From positions 803,533 through 867,532 of the forward strand of contig SRSI01000019.1 in the NCBI GenBank assembly GCA_005656395.1: 64,000 bases of DNA. Direction: 5' to 3'. A program made the position numbers and the translations under genes. This document shows, one piece after another, positions 1-10,798 of the stretch. Within the stretch, counting starts at the first letter, position 1; each line of letters begins with the position of its first letter. The notes beneath the pieces were generated by a model. That model was not told the origin of the DNA and did not search any database. It saw only the letters and a list, made by a program, of their open reading frames with translations. The DNA comes from Strongyloides papillosus. Its lineage: Eukaryota; Nematoda; Chromadorea; Rhabditida; Strongyloididae.

Positions 1-327
1 ATTTACAGTAAAATTTTTAAAAAAAGAAAAAAGTAGACTTGTGATCCGAATTTTCTTAATGGATATTACCACCACGGTACTGAAGTTTGGTATCCAGCAG
101 GAACAAATGGCAAATATTACATATGTAACGGAAAACCGAAAAACGAAGATTTCGGTTGCAGTGACGGATTATTATTTCGAAAAAGAAATGTACGTCAACA
201 CAGATATAACCACAGTGAATATTTTAAAGATTTAACAGATCAATACTTTTATATGTTTTATTATAAAGCCGACAGAAATTGTAAAATTATAAGAAGGTCC
301 AAAAAATCGTCGACCTCTACTACATAA
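1..327 (+). pseudogene. Lipase_3 copy 1, 3' end only (truncated by window edge)
   Basis: The frame from about position 43 reads CDPNFLNGYYHHGTEVWYP, then the CNGKPKNEDFGCSDG block, matching the C-terminal part of the lipase at 6003-7072. It carries the catalytic-His segment (YYHHGTEVWYP) and the C-terminal Cys-rich tail and ends at a TAA at 325-327. A one-base break near position 38 separates it from upstream lipase-like codons, and an in-frame TAG lies at 34-36 in this frame. From about 76 to 507, including the 3' flank, it is almost identical to 6829-7260, so it is a recent duplicate. The catalytic Ser part lies outside the window. Calling it broken assumes the single-base break is real. 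Confidence 0.75.
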
Positions 328-512
328 ATAACTTTTAAATTTTTACGTTAAATATGTATAATTATTGATTTATTTTTCATTCACTTTTTTTTGGCCATTA
401 AAGCTACGATTAGGTTTTAATTAATCTTACATTACATCGATAGTTAGTAATTGGTTTCGAAATAATTCAAAAAAATATATTCTTTAATTTCTTTGTAATT
501 TGTTTTAAAGAT
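328..512. repeat. Duplicated 3' flank shared with lipase copy 2
   Basis: This non-coding stretch repeats the flank at about 7073-7260 with only small indels, for example the shared cattaaagctacgatta string. The match stops just before the left LTR, so the LTR element starts at, or close to, the edge of the lipase duplication. Confidence 0.75.
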
Positions 513-644
513 TAGTAAAAATTATGCATAATTTTTAATTTCTCTTTAAGACCTTTGTTTATTGGGGAGTTATCTCCCAGTTTTAGTTACACTTTTTATT
601 ATTTCATTTATTATCCACTTCTTACATAATAAAATTTTCAACTA
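513..644 (+). repeat. Left LTR of a degenerate Ty3/gypsy-type element
   Basis: This 132-bp segment recurs at 3907-4038 in direct orientation. Shared landmarks in order are tagtaaaaatt, tgcataattttt, tctctttaagacctttgttt, ggggagttat and the end aaaattttcaacta. The two copies differ by scattered substitutions and small indels, so the insertion is not brand new. The ends do not show a clear TG..CA, so the true boundaries may differ by a few bases. Confidence 0.75.
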
Positions 645-806
645 CTAACGTCATCAACATAACCCAGTAGTAACTTCAGAATTACTTTTATATGAATTCA
701 ACAGGCTATCTAAGCTTCCATCAACTTCTCTCAAACGTGAAGCTGCAGACGCGCACCACCATCTCTGAACAAAGCATGGCTACTTCCGTTTGTATGGAAA
801 AGAAAT

Positions 807-1516
807 TTGGAACCAAGGTGCACATCCCAATTATTACAAAATTATTTAATTTGTCCTAAGAAAATTTTAAACTTCAGTAATAATTCTTTATCACTTCAGA
901 TGACAAATACTACTCCAGCGAATACTGCAAGAAGTTACGAATGCTGTTTAAAGGTCAATTATTCCGACTACAAGAGCAAAACTAGAAGTGTCGGAAGATT
1001 CATCAATGAAATGGAGAAGGCAATGTTTCTGGACCAAATTGACGAACAAGATAGAGCTACAAGGATAGGACTCTTGAGATTTACGATGTACTTACTGAGA
1101 CCAAGGAACTTCTACCAAGACATGGATGAGCTTACGTACGAACAATATAAAAGCGCTTGATTGACTTTTTTCCGCTCGTTCCTCCCGCCGTTTTATGATG
1201 GGAGTACATTTCTACAAAGTCTTACCTTCAGAAGAAATCCTTCACCAAGCTAAGAGAACTTGCGGATCGTGCTTACAAGAACAAACGATGGCTGAGAAAA
1301 AGGCTTCAGTAATCTTGAGACTTATGGAGGCATTTAACAGACATGAGAATGTATGGACCTATCTTAGTCAATCTCACACGGATACCACATCTCTACGATC
1401 ATCTCTGAAGTCAGTCCGTATGGTACTCTTGAACAAAGACCAGAAAATTCAAGCTTTCAGTCAAACGGTTTTCTTGTGACCACTGCATGATTTCAGGACA
1501 CATCGCTTCACAATGT
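807..1516 (+). pseudogene. gag remnant with CCHC zinc knuckle
   Basis: Two open stretches (807-1160 and 1195-1479) in different frames probably belong to one gag. At 1475-1516 a third frame reads CDHCMISGHIASQC, a perfect C-x2-C-x4-H-x4-C zinc knuckle of a nucleocapsid, followed by a basic RRK segment. The knuckle and its position upstream of the protease identify gag. The upstream open stretches are assigned only by position, without recognised matrix or capsid motifs. At least two frame changes make it non-functional as read. Confidence 0.6.
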
Positions 1517-1719
1517 CGTCGTAAACAATTTGTATGCCACAAGTTGATTATTCGTAAGAAACCAACTCCAAATCCAACCGTCAGTTCGAACCAGGGAAAC
1601 TAGGTAGGGCCGGACTTGTTCCAAGCAATTCAATCTCCCAACTCTCTCTCTTTCACGAAACCAATTTCACCAATACTTTAGACTCTCGATCTCTGCTACA
1701 ATCATATGAAACTGTCCAA

Positions 1720-2265
1720 ATTGCTTCAGGAAGTGTATCAAAATCAATCTCTGCCTTATTTGATACGGGTAGTACCTGTACTGCAATATCTTCAACTTTA
1801 GCGAAATCACTTAATATTGAGAAAGGCACAGACACAGTAGACATCAAATACCTTAACACCCAATCTTCTGCAATCACTGCTCGGGATAAACTTCTTATCA
1901 GTTTTGGTAATCGATTCTGCTACTGCTATCCTGTCATCATCAATAATGCTTCAAAGAACATCATCATTGGCCAATCAGAACTTCAGAAATTACGAATCTC
2001 CTTCCTCTTCTCACCAAACAAAGTAGAAATTAATGCTATTGAATGTAATCAGACCTCTCTTAAAAATATAATACTCACAGAGACTCCTTCAGTGATTAGT
2101 GCAGACTCTTTTGATTTGGGCTGTTGTTCCATTTCAGCACCAAAGATGGAATTCACGCAACCTAACTTGAACAAGAACCCTCGATATGATATTCAGAATC
2201 CAACTGTACGCGGTAAATGTAAACAGCATGTTTTAGAAATGATCTCTCACAATTTTGTAACCTAA
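1720..2265 (+). pseudogene. Retropepsin-like protease domain of the LTR element
   Basis: The plus frame reads SISALFDTGSTCTAISSTLA, with the aspartic-protease DTGS active-site signature. About 70 residues later comes KNIIIGQSELQKLRIS, matching the second hydrophobic-Gly motif of retropepsins. It ends at a TAA after FVT at about 2263. The open frame reaches back to about 1640. A shadow ORF exists on the opposite strand. About 230 bp of unrelated AT-rich DNA (2266-2495) separates it from reverse transcriptase and may be a secondary insertion. Confidence 0.7.
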
Positions 2266-2495
2266 CCAGTAGGTTATTGTAGATTGAGACATCTGAATAG
2301 AGCGGATAGGCAAGATGAAATAATAACTAATTAGGATTTCAAATAGGTTTTTATTATATTTAACATATACATTACAATTTAAGGGTTTATTATTTAGATA
2401 TTATTCCTTCTTGCTTCTCCATTTATCCAGACTGAAGTTGTTCTATTGTTACTCAGCTTATGTACCCATTTCCTATGAGCGTATCTGATACAGCG
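2266..2495. other. Possible insertion inside the LTR element
   Basis: Between the protease stop and the first reverse-transcriptase codons lies DNA that is more AT-rich than either side and has no open frame. It could be a small nested insertion or decayed linker. No terminal repeats were identified. Confidence 0.25.
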
Positions 2496-3070
2496 TCTGT
2501 GTTTTCTATTATCTCTCTTGTGTACCACTGACTTCAATTTGGCTTCTCGATATGCACCACGATTCATCTGCAACTTACGTCCTGTAGAAAAGAAATCTGG
2601 TGATATCAGGATGACTCTAGACAGGCGTTCTGTTAACGAAATTACGGTTCCTATATATTATTCATCACCAAAGATTAACTTCATTCTCCACTCTATGGGT
2701 ACATTCGATATTATAAGTCGATTAGATCTCCGCAATGCATATACACAGATTCCTCTTGATCCTGCTGATAACCGGACCATTGGTGGTCATATTGATGGTA
2801 TTCTCTTCTCTCAGCTTCGTTTACCACAAGGTGGACGGAATTCACTAGCAATATTTTAGTACATTATCGATCAAGTTTTAGCAGACACACCGAGCATGGC
2901 ATTTCAGAACGACATTTGGATTTGTACCAAAGGCACTGCATCTCTACATTCTGATGAAGTGATTTCAACTTGTAAGGCTCTTGTTGCACACAATTTGAAG
3001 ATTTCTCTTGACAAATCTGAATTCTTATCAAATGAAACGATCTTACTTGGTCACCGGATTACCAAAAAAT
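2496..3070 (+). pseudogene. Reverse transcriptase domain, inactivated
   Basis: The frame contains RMTLDRRSVNEITVP, then FDIISRLDLRNAYTQIPLD (the first catalytic Asp block, as in gypsy 'S.lDL..ayhQi'), and SQLRLPQGGRNSLAIF (the 'lPfGl.nap..F' block). A TAG at 2858-2860 interrupts it, and the same frame continues with YIIDQVL and ends LGHRITKK. The expected YxDD active-site box reads FQND, so one of the two catalytic aspartates is replaced. Both the stop and the missing Asp indicate an inactive enzyme. Confidence 0.8.
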
Positions 3071-3374
3071 AGTACTGCTATTGCCCCAAAATTTATCTCT
3101 ACCATCACGAACTTCTCACGTCCTACAAATACATACCAGCTCCGGAAATTCCGTGGTATTTCAATTTCTGCAAACGTTATATTAAGAACTAGTCTGTACA
3201 TGAATCTATTATTAACAAATTCATCAGCAATACACCAAAGAAAGATACCAAGGCTTCAGTTACAATTCCAGACTCGGTACTTCAATCGATTGATCTTATC
3301 AAACAACAAATTCAGAATGCATACACAATTGCCCATGTTCAATATGATTACCCTTTTATTCCACCCACCGTCGT

Positions 3375-3906
3375 ACTTGAATCAAAAGCCATTAGTGCCT
3401 CTCTAACATTCTTTGGTGAACTTATTCAAGACTGCCTTGTTCATATCTACAGTGATCATAAGCACTTGCTATCCATCATTCGAGAATCACAAGATCCTAA
3501 ATATGACAAATATTTACAATATTCTTCAGTCCTTCCCTGCTTCTGTCAACTACTTTCCTGAATTTCAGAATGAACTGGCTGGCACTCTCTCCAGACATCT
3601 CCCTTCTCTACATATGGGAGAGAATGAAATTAACATTTCAGAAGATGAAGACGTTGAACCATTCCAAATTCTCTATAAAGATATTACAATTATTGAAAGA
3701 TGCCCCATTATTGCTGCTATCGATAAATGTTTAAGACATGCTACTATATCAGTTTTGAAAAAAGCAACTTCTTCAGCGATTAAGGACTTTATATTTCAAG
3801 GATCTTCAATGTTTTCGGACTACCTGTTAGAATTCACTCAAACCTCTCTCAATTATAATTATATGGGCATCAACTGGAGCCCAACCTTTATTTTTGGGGG
3901 AGTAAA
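3375..3906 (+). pseudogene. RNase H remnant and pol tail
   Basis: One frame from about 3380 reads VHIYSDHKHLLSIIRES, the gypsy RNase H 'TDHk.L' region, and ends at a TGA near 3560. After a one-base frame change, 3540-3925 reads NELAGTLSRHLPSL, the typical 'N..ADaLSR' motif after RNase H, and runs into the right LTR. No integrase HHCC or DDE motif was found. Confidence 0.65.
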
Positions 3907-4038
3907 TAGTAAAAATTGTGCATAATTTTTAATTCTCTTTAAGACCTTTGTTTTTTTGGGGAGTTATATCCCAGTTTTAGTTACACTTTTTATTATTTCA
4001 TTTATTATCCACTTCTCTTATAATAAAATTTTCAACTA
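3907..4038 (+). repeat. Right LTR of the degenerate element
   Basis: Direct copy of 513-644 with the same landmarks, ending ttttcaacta. The pol-tail frame stops at 3925, inside this LTR. Confidence 0.75.
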
Positions 4039-5510
4039 TGTTACTAAATTCATATTAACATTAAAAAACTCAAAAAGGTGATATTTTAGGTTAAAACTGT
4101 TAAAAAAAAGACCTTTGAATTAAAATTGCACCCATTTTTTTCTTTAATTACAGGTTATTTTAGATAACACTGTTGTCATTTAAATGCTTTTTAACTTCTT
4201 TTATACAATTCATTATTTTTCAAACAAATATAAAGAAAGAAATTATCTCTTAAGTTTTTTGCCATGCTGAATATTCTTACTTTTTAAAATTTGAAAAATA
4301 TTTCCATACAAGACAATTTTAGAATATCGCACCCGTAAAATATGATCAAAGATAAAAAATTCTTAGATGAAACTATTTTAAAGCACAAATAAAATACTAA
4401 GACGTGTTCGGCCACATATTGGTGTATGTTAAATCACTTTTATAAAATAAATAATTATGATATTAATTTTACTTATTGGCAAGACCGCGTTGTTACAAAA
4501 AAAAGCCAAAAGTATCCAACTTTTAATGTAAAATAACTTAAAAAATTGACAAAAACGAAAAAATTACTTATGCATAAATAATAATAATATTTGTTTGATT
4601 TTTCGTACACAAATCAGCTATTTAGGACCATTTTTCATATTTCATATAGTCGAATATTCAGTAAAATTTATGATATTAGATAAGAAAAACTTAATTTTTA
4701 CTTTGTTTATGTATCAATATAACAAAAGAAAATGAAGATAGTAATTTTAACTGTTTTCGGATATATATATGAATTATTAGAAGAATATTTATTAAAATAT
4801 TGTAAACAAACATTTATTTTTCTTATTAAAAACTCTTTTAAAAGTTCAGATTAAAGTTAAAAAGCATTTAAGTGATCAAAGACTATGGTGTCGTTTATAC
4901 TGCATTTTATAGAAATTGCATATGCAAAAAACTAAAAATGTTTGTACGTCAATTGAAAAAGAAACAGCGATATCTACTAGTTCTTTTAAATTATAAAAAG
5001 TTATTACATTTGTAAAAAACAAAATTAATAAATGATATGAGTGCATGAATGGTATAAAAAATAGTTTTGATGACTATTAAAATTTTAAATAAAAAATAGC
5101 AATCATGCGGATAAATCAAGTGGTTATTTTGTATATTTAATGTTTTAATACCAAAAATATCATCTAAGAATGTTTGGTTTATATGTAGGGTGGGACAACC
5201 CACCCTTTGCAAAATAGTAAAAAGAACAATATACGTATTATATTTATCATTGTTAGAGATCTTAAATAAATTATTAGATAAATTAATCTACCTTACAATT
5301 AAACGTATTAATATAAATATGTTAAACTTAAATATGAAATTAGTAAAACAGTAAATTATTTATCTTTTCAAATTTTTTTAAGTTTAATGATAAAAAATTT
5401 GATTCTTTATGAATATTTTTGACATATTCTTTTCAAAAAAATTTGTTGCATGAGTGCATGAAGTTAATTTTTATCTTAAATTAATAAAGTATTTTAATTT
5501 TTAATTTACT
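4039..5510. other. AT-rich intergenic DNA, no gene seen
   Basis: No convincing coding frame occurs on either strand. The 73-codon minus frame at 4991-5212 has no recognisable motif and nematode-intergenic composition. Homopolymer runs are frequent. Nothing repeats from the lipase flanks here. Confidence 0.6.
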
Positions 5511-5553
5511 CTCTGCGGAATCGGGTCCGGCAAGCAGTGTCGAAATGACACGG
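5511..5553. other. Unusually GC-rich 43-bp island at a duplication edge
   Basis: The stretch from ctctgcggaatcgggtccgg to the following gacacgg has about 55-60% GC in a setting near 20%. It lies about 15 bp left of the point (5569) where homology to 13469 begins. It contains gtgtcgaaatgacac, a 6-bp inverted repeat around GAA. No complete tRNA or rRNA fold could be matched. Confidence 0.5.
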
Positions 5554-5568
5554 AAAAAATCTCTGTGA

Positions 5569-6002
5569 ACGTATTTAACGGTTTTTTATATTGATTTCAC
5601 TATCATTTATAAAATATTCGGTAATTTACTTTTTTTGTTAAATTCAATGAAATCAAATCAGCTATTGCTAATCACTACGAATAGAATACGATAACCTTTT
5701 TAAGAAATAACATTATACAAATTTTCAAACCATTATAGAAAAAAAATTTATTTCATTTTTAATTTCTTTTACTTGAACAATGATTTCTTTGAGTTAAAAA
5801 AGAGATTTTAAAGTCTATATTTTTTAAGTTAGAATGAATATTATAAAAAAATGATCAATAAAAGTATATTTAATCATTTTAACTAAATATTGACATATTC
5901 ATCAAAATTTTTCGAAATATTTTAGAACTATAAATAGCAAACCTATTTTCAACATCATAGTTCTTTTCTAAAGATTATTCAAAAAAATTCGAAGCCTTTA
6001 CA
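5569..6002 (+). promoter_or_regulatory. Lipase copy 2 promoter, duplicated at 13469-13902
   Basis: From 5569 the sequence is nearly identical to 13469 onward through the 5' flank and first exon. A TATA box, TATAAATAG at 5929-5937, sits about 70 bp upstream of the ATG at 6003. The related copy 7 flank has a weaker form followed by the same TAGCAAA. It is therefore the best candidate core promoter. Confidence 0.6.
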
Positions 6003-7072
6003 ATGCTTTTATTAATTAAATTATTTTTACTATTTTTAAAAATAAACTTATTACAAACTGCAAAACCAATATTTACTCACAGACTATTTATAATGACAGA
6101 ATAGCACAGAATTTGTACTTACTAGCTTATGAAAGCTACTTTCAGGATGCAGGAAGATGTATACCAAAGTAAGATAATTTTAAAATCAATTAAAATTATT
6201 ATATGTCTTTTCACTAGAAATCTTGAAGGTTTTGAAACATTTGCTTTTTACACTAATAAAGTTTTAATTTGCGATAAATTTAGAAATAAGTGTGGGTTTT
6301 ATGTATTAGTTTCTAGAAGGGAAAAAATTATTATTATTGCTTTTAGTGGGTCCATTTCACCAACGCAAGCCATGCTACAACACTTTCTTCTTTTCGTAAA
6401 CGAGTTTTTTATAAAAAATTAGGATTGGTAAGCCAATATTATGCAAATTCATTTGATATATTATGGCGTTATGTTAGACGTGTTTTTTATGAACCTTTAT
6501 ATAGGAATTTTAAAGTTTATATTACTGGACATTCACTTGGTGGTGTGCATGCTTCATTGGCAGCCATCAACATACAGTTGAGTAAACTAAGAAAAAGCGA
6601 GGACATTTTCTTGTATACTTTCGGAGAACCAAGATTTGGCTCTTATGAATTTGCTGTAAATTTTGACAAGAGAATTCCAAATAGTTGGCGCGTTGTTGTT
6701 GGTTCAGATATTGTTCCACACTTTCCTCCGTGTAAAAAAATGAAAGAAAAGAATTTAAAATTTTACAAAAGAATTTTTGATAAAAGTAAACCATGTGATC
6801 CATATGATCATAATGGCTATTATCACCATGCCGTTGAAGTTTGGTATCCAGCAGGAACAAATGGCAAATATTACATATGTAACGGAAAACCGAAAAACGA
6901 AGATTTCGGTTGCAGTGACGGATTATTATTTCGAAAAAGAAATGTACGTCAACACAGATATAACCACAGTGAATATTTTAAAGATTTAACAGATCAATAC
7001 TTTTATATGTTTTATTATAAAGCCGACAGAAATTGTAAAATTCTAAAAGGTCCAAAAATCGTCGACCTCTAG
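6003..7072 (+). pseudogene. Lipase_3 copy 2 (secreted class 3 lipase), frameshifted
   Basis: Exon 1 (6003-6168) starts MLLLIKLFLLFLKINLLQT, a signal peptide. A 49-bp intron (gtaaga..actag, 6169-6217) leads in frame to NLEGFETFAFYTNKVLICD. Exon 2 carries the nucleophile elbow YITGHSLGGVHAS (Ser), VGSDIVPHFPPC (Asp) and GYYHHAVEVWYP (His), the full class 3 lipase triad, and a Cys-rich tail CNGKPKNEDFGCSDG. The family hydrolyses ester bonds of acylglycerols outside the cell. Against its paralogs one base is missing in exon 1 (near 6082, a T run) and one in exon 2 (near 6381), so the gene reads broken at both. If those are consensus errors, it is intact. Confidence 0.85.
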
Positions 7073-8223
7073 TACATAAATAACTTTTTAAATTTACGTT
7101 AAATATGTATAATTATTGATTTATTTTTCATTCACTTTTTTTTGGCCATTAAAGCTACGATTATGTTTTTAATTAATCTTACATTACATCGATAAGTTAG
7201 TAATTGGTTTCGAAATAATTCAAAAAAATATATTCTTTTAATTTCTTTGTAATTGTTTTAAGGGATGTTAAAATACAGTAACATTTAACCGATTTTTTCC
7301 GTCAATTTAGATGTTTCATAATCAGATTGGTTGTAGATTGAATTACCATAGATAATAAGTATAGAAACCTAAGAAATAATGATAAACATAGCATACATAA
7401 TTTAATATGAATTAAAAGAAAATGAAATTCTGTTTTGAAAGAAGGGTCACTTTTATTTAAAATGCTTTAAATTTGAAGCTATCTTCTTTGTTTCTTTTCA
7501 GGTAAGAATCAGAATGATCATTTCAGTTTCTATGATGTTGAGTTCGGAGCACTTCTCCTTAAAGAGTGCTCCTATTTTGTCTTCCACTGAAGACATAAGA
7601 AAGAAGAAAATAGAAGGAAAATAATTTTTATTTGTGTAAAAAATCATTATTTATAATAAGAGCATATATAAAATTATAATATATTGTGTAATATTTAAAT
7701 TTTAACATATGAACATTCAATATAAAAAATGATAAAAACAACTCTATTTTTAATTGATCAAAAATTTATAGAAATGCACTTTTAGTATCTCATTTATAAA
7801 TAATATTTTACTACAAAATAAGGTATTTTTTATTTTGAATTAACATTAGTAAAAATTTAATAAGTTGTTGCTGGCGTCAATTCCCATTAGAACAAAAAAC
7901 TCAGATCTGTATAAATTCTATTTATTAACTATAAGTAAAGTATTTATGTGGCCATCTTGAGAGAGACACAATACAATATTAAACAAAGACAATATTATAC
8001 AGTAAATATTTTATTAATTTATAATGCAACCCCTATAAGTATACAATAACAATTAAGATAAATTAACATGGACTAATACAAGACGATGACTTAACAAAAC
8101 TTAAAATGATTAGATTCGTTAACGACCCCTATTTATATAGCTTTAGGAATACATTCTCCCAAACACTAGTGTCAGGTTGACGCCGTCAGTGTCATCGTTA
8201 AATAAGAATCTATAAGAACATTG
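7073..8223. other. Intergenic DNA with shared flank and two small hairpins
   Basis: 7073-7260 repeats the 3' flank of copy 1. Around 7551-7605 two short perfect stems follow each other: GGAGCACT paired with AGTGCTCC, then GTCTTC paired with GAAGAC. About 7868-8356 has the look of an LTR (a TATATAG near 8136 and an AATAAA near 8335), but no second copy exists in the window. No gene is supported. Confidence 0.4.
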
Positions 8224-8289
8224 ACAGAGCTTGTCAACCACTTATTTTACTTATTAACCCTGGTAAAATAACTAGTTAACAAGCTCTGT
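8224..8289. repeat. Long imperfect palindrome (27-nt arms, 12-nt loop)
   Basis: Arm 8224-8250 begins acagagcttgt and ends ttattttac. Arm 8263-8289 is its reverse complement at 24 of 27 positions. The loop is ttattaaccctg. Such a stem of about 27 bp could form a stable hairpin in RNA or mark a mobile-element end. Confidence 0.7.
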
Positions 8290-8356
8290 AAGTTTACTTG
8301 TTATGTACCATTTATTGTATCTTTTAGAGTATTAAATAAAAATTCCTTCTTTACAA

Positions 8357-8491
8357 TGAACACTAGAAGCATGATTAATAATGAGGAGAATGCCGGAGCT
8401 AAGGTACGTCTCCGGATACTCAACATCTAGAAACATCCAGAACATCGTGAAGGGATACCTTTACTATACTTACACAATACAGGTAGTTAAA
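8357..8491 (+). other. Short ORF beginning MNTRSMINNEENAGA, possible gag start
   Basis: An ATG at about 8357 opens MNTRSMINNEENAGAKVRL, stops after 24 codons, then continues KHPEHREGIPLLYL in the same frame to a second stop. MNTRS-type starts are common in gag proteins, and the position just after LTR-like DNA fits, but no further retroelement domain follows. Treat as a possible relic only. Confidence 0.3.
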
Positions 8492-8756
8492 TTTTTAACA
8501 ATATAAATATAAGATCTCCAAATTCACAACTTAGATAACTAATATTTTAAAATGAATTAAAACCTTGGGATTGGTTCACTAAATCTTATTTCAAAATTAC
8601 AAAAATCAGAACTTCTATTTAAGATATGGCTATATCTTATTCAATTGTAAATTCAGTAATAATTTTTGATATATTGAAATATTATATTGGTACAACTAGC
8701 CTATATAAAATATTTATTTCAAGTCAGTCATTCTATAGAGTATTGTAACACATAAA

Positions 8757-9868
8757 ATGATTTTATCAAAACTATTTTTTCTAGTACTTTAAAAATAAAT
8801 TTTTTTCTCGTAAAATCAAGATCACACAATACATTCAAACCACAATATGATCCAGGCATTGCTCAATACTTACATTTATTGTGTTATGAAAGTTATTTTG
8901 TAGATGGTGGGAGATGTATACCAACGTCGGCCTATATTTTAACATTCAATGAAAATATTCTGAACATTTTATACAGATTTGTTAATTTTTTTAGTTCTTT
9001 CGTATTGTACGAAAGTGATGTGGTCATTTGTGATAAATCAAAAATAGATGTGAATTTATATTTTAATCTCTGAAGCTAGAAAAACTATTGTCCTTGTATT
9101 TAGTGGAACCATTTCTAGAAACAGTTTTTCAAACAAACTTTTTCCATTTTTAAGAAACTCATTCGTTACTATAACTCAGGTTTTGTAAATAAATATTATG
9201 CAGAATCATTTGAGTTGTTATGGTTTCATGTTAAATCTATTTTTCTTCAAAGTTAATATTACAGATTTAGAGTTTATGTTACTGGACATTCATTCGGAAG
9301 TGTGTATGCATCGTTGGCAGCTTACAAATAAGTTTCCTTAACTTAAGAAATAAAAATAACATTTTTTAATATACTTTTGGTGGTCCAAGATTTGCTACAT
9401 TAGAATTTGCCAAAAATTTTGGCGAAAAAGTGCCAAACAGTTGGCATGTTGCAGTTGGTACAGATATTGTTCCGCACTTTTCTCCATGTAAAAAAAGAAA
9501 GAAAAGAATTTTAAATTTTAAAAAGAATTTTTGATAAAAGAAAAAGTAAACCATGTGATCCATATGATCATAATGGCTATTATCACCATGCCGTTGAAGT
9601 TTGGTATCCATTAGGAACAAAGTCTAAATATTTTATATGTAACGGATATCCAAAAAATGAAGATTTCGATTGTAGTGATGGATTAGTTTATTATAAAAAG
9701 AGATTAGTTGAATATAGACAAAATCACAGTATAATTTTAGAGAATTACTGGAAGAATTTGCCTCAATGTTTATTTATAAAACCAATGAAGAAATGCTACC
9801 TTTTGGAAGATCCAAAAAATGTTAGAAAACAACTAACTCAATCATTTTTTTATATCCAAAACACTTAA
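8757..9868 (+). pseudogene. Lipase_3 copy 3, degenerate
   Basis: An ATG at 8757 opens a hydrophobic start (MILSKLFFLVL) that ends at a stop. Beyond a frame change the exon reads AQYLHLLCYESYFVDGGRCIP as in the paralogs. The nucleophile elbow at about 9284 reads GHSFGS instead of GHSLGG, and a TAA follows AAYK. Asp (GTDIVPHFSPC) and His (GYYHHAVEVWYP) segments are present in other frames, and the tail ends at 9868. 9541-9610 is identical to 6783-6852 while the rest has diverged, which suggests gene conversion from copy 2. With several stops this is the least intact copy. Confidence 0.75.
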
Positions 9869-10798
9869 TTATGTTAAATTAGTTGATTCATTTTATTTTA
9901 ACTTTTTTATCTATGAAATTTATGATTGTCTTATTTTCTATAAAATATAAAAAATTATTTAGCTCAATTTATATTTATAGATAAATGGTTAACAGGAAAT
10001 AGATATAAAAAATCAGCTAGAAGTTCAAATATTTTGCATAACAATATTTTTCCATTCACGTTAGATTTTTTATAGATAAATTTCGTCATTATGAAACATG
10101 TTGACACGACAAGACTCTTACAGTTTAAATTCTTGAAAACTTTGTTATAAGTAAGAGATTACTGACAATCAGATTGCTTTTTTAAGAAAATGATGTTTTT
10201 TATTTAGTATAAAAACATTGGTATAATGTATTATATATCATTATTTTTAATTTTACAATTATCATTATGTTATCTTATTGTACACCTATTACACATTAAT
10301 TAATTTTATTTTTTTAGGGTCTAATAGGTTTTTCCTTGTACAGATCTGTCTAAATAAAGTCTTATTTATTTATTTCTATTTTCTATCTCAGTCACCCGGG
10401 AACCATCTCCACTAAACAACTTATTATTTTTTACTTATACTTTACGATTTTTACGAGATTAAAACATCTGACAGTCAACCGTTATACGGAATATATTATA
10501 TGAAACTTCCAAAAAACAGCTTGAAATAATGATTTATAAAAATGATCTAAAAAATCTTGTTTTATATTTTGCGTTAATGTAGGCAAATGGAACATAAATG
10601 TAGGATTATTTATACATAATTTTATGATGGATTAGAGTATAAATTGATTATTTTTCATATTAATTAAATATTTAAACATTTATCAGTGATTTTTAAACTA
10701 TAATAGTAATAGTGGCAATAGAAACGATTTTAATAATGATTTAATTCAAAAAATCATATTAAAGAAAGTACATAAGACTATTTAATGGTTCTAGTAAA
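9869..10798. other. Intergenic DNA with possible non-LTR element 3' end
   Basis: Mostly featureless AT-rich DNA. Around 10318-10380 the string ccttgtacagatctgtctaa is followed by AATAAA and a TTATTTATTTATTT tail, the pattern at the 3' end of many animal LINEs. No coding sequence precedes it, so it may be a 5'-truncated insertion or chance. Confidence 0.3.

Larger units (their letters stand above)
513..4038 (+). mobile_element. Decayed Ty3/gypsy-type LTR retrotransposon
   Basis: Two 132-bp direct repeats flank about 3.3 kb holding gag, protease, reverse transcriptase and RNase H remnants in the order of Ty3/gypsy elements. No integrase is recognisable between the RNase H part (about 3380-3600) and the right LTR, so the 3' part of pol is probably deleted. 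All domains are broken by stops or frameshifts, so the copy cannot be autonomous. Codon use is clearly less AT-rich than the neighbouring lipases, which fits a separate origin. No primer-binding site starting TGG was seen just after the left LTR. Confidence 0.8.

Noticed and set aside
1653..1877. Minus 74-codon frame opposite the protease
   Set aside because: The plus strand shows DTGS and other retropepsin motifs; the minus frame has none.
5511..5553. GC-rich island as a tRNA or rRNA gene
   Set aside because: No cloverleaf, A/B boxes or recognisable rRNA helix; too short.
6777..6989. Alternative plus frame inside lipase copy 2, also seen at 41-235
   Set aside because: Overlaps the true lipase frame with all catalytic and Cys motifs; it is conserved only because the two copies are recent duplicates.
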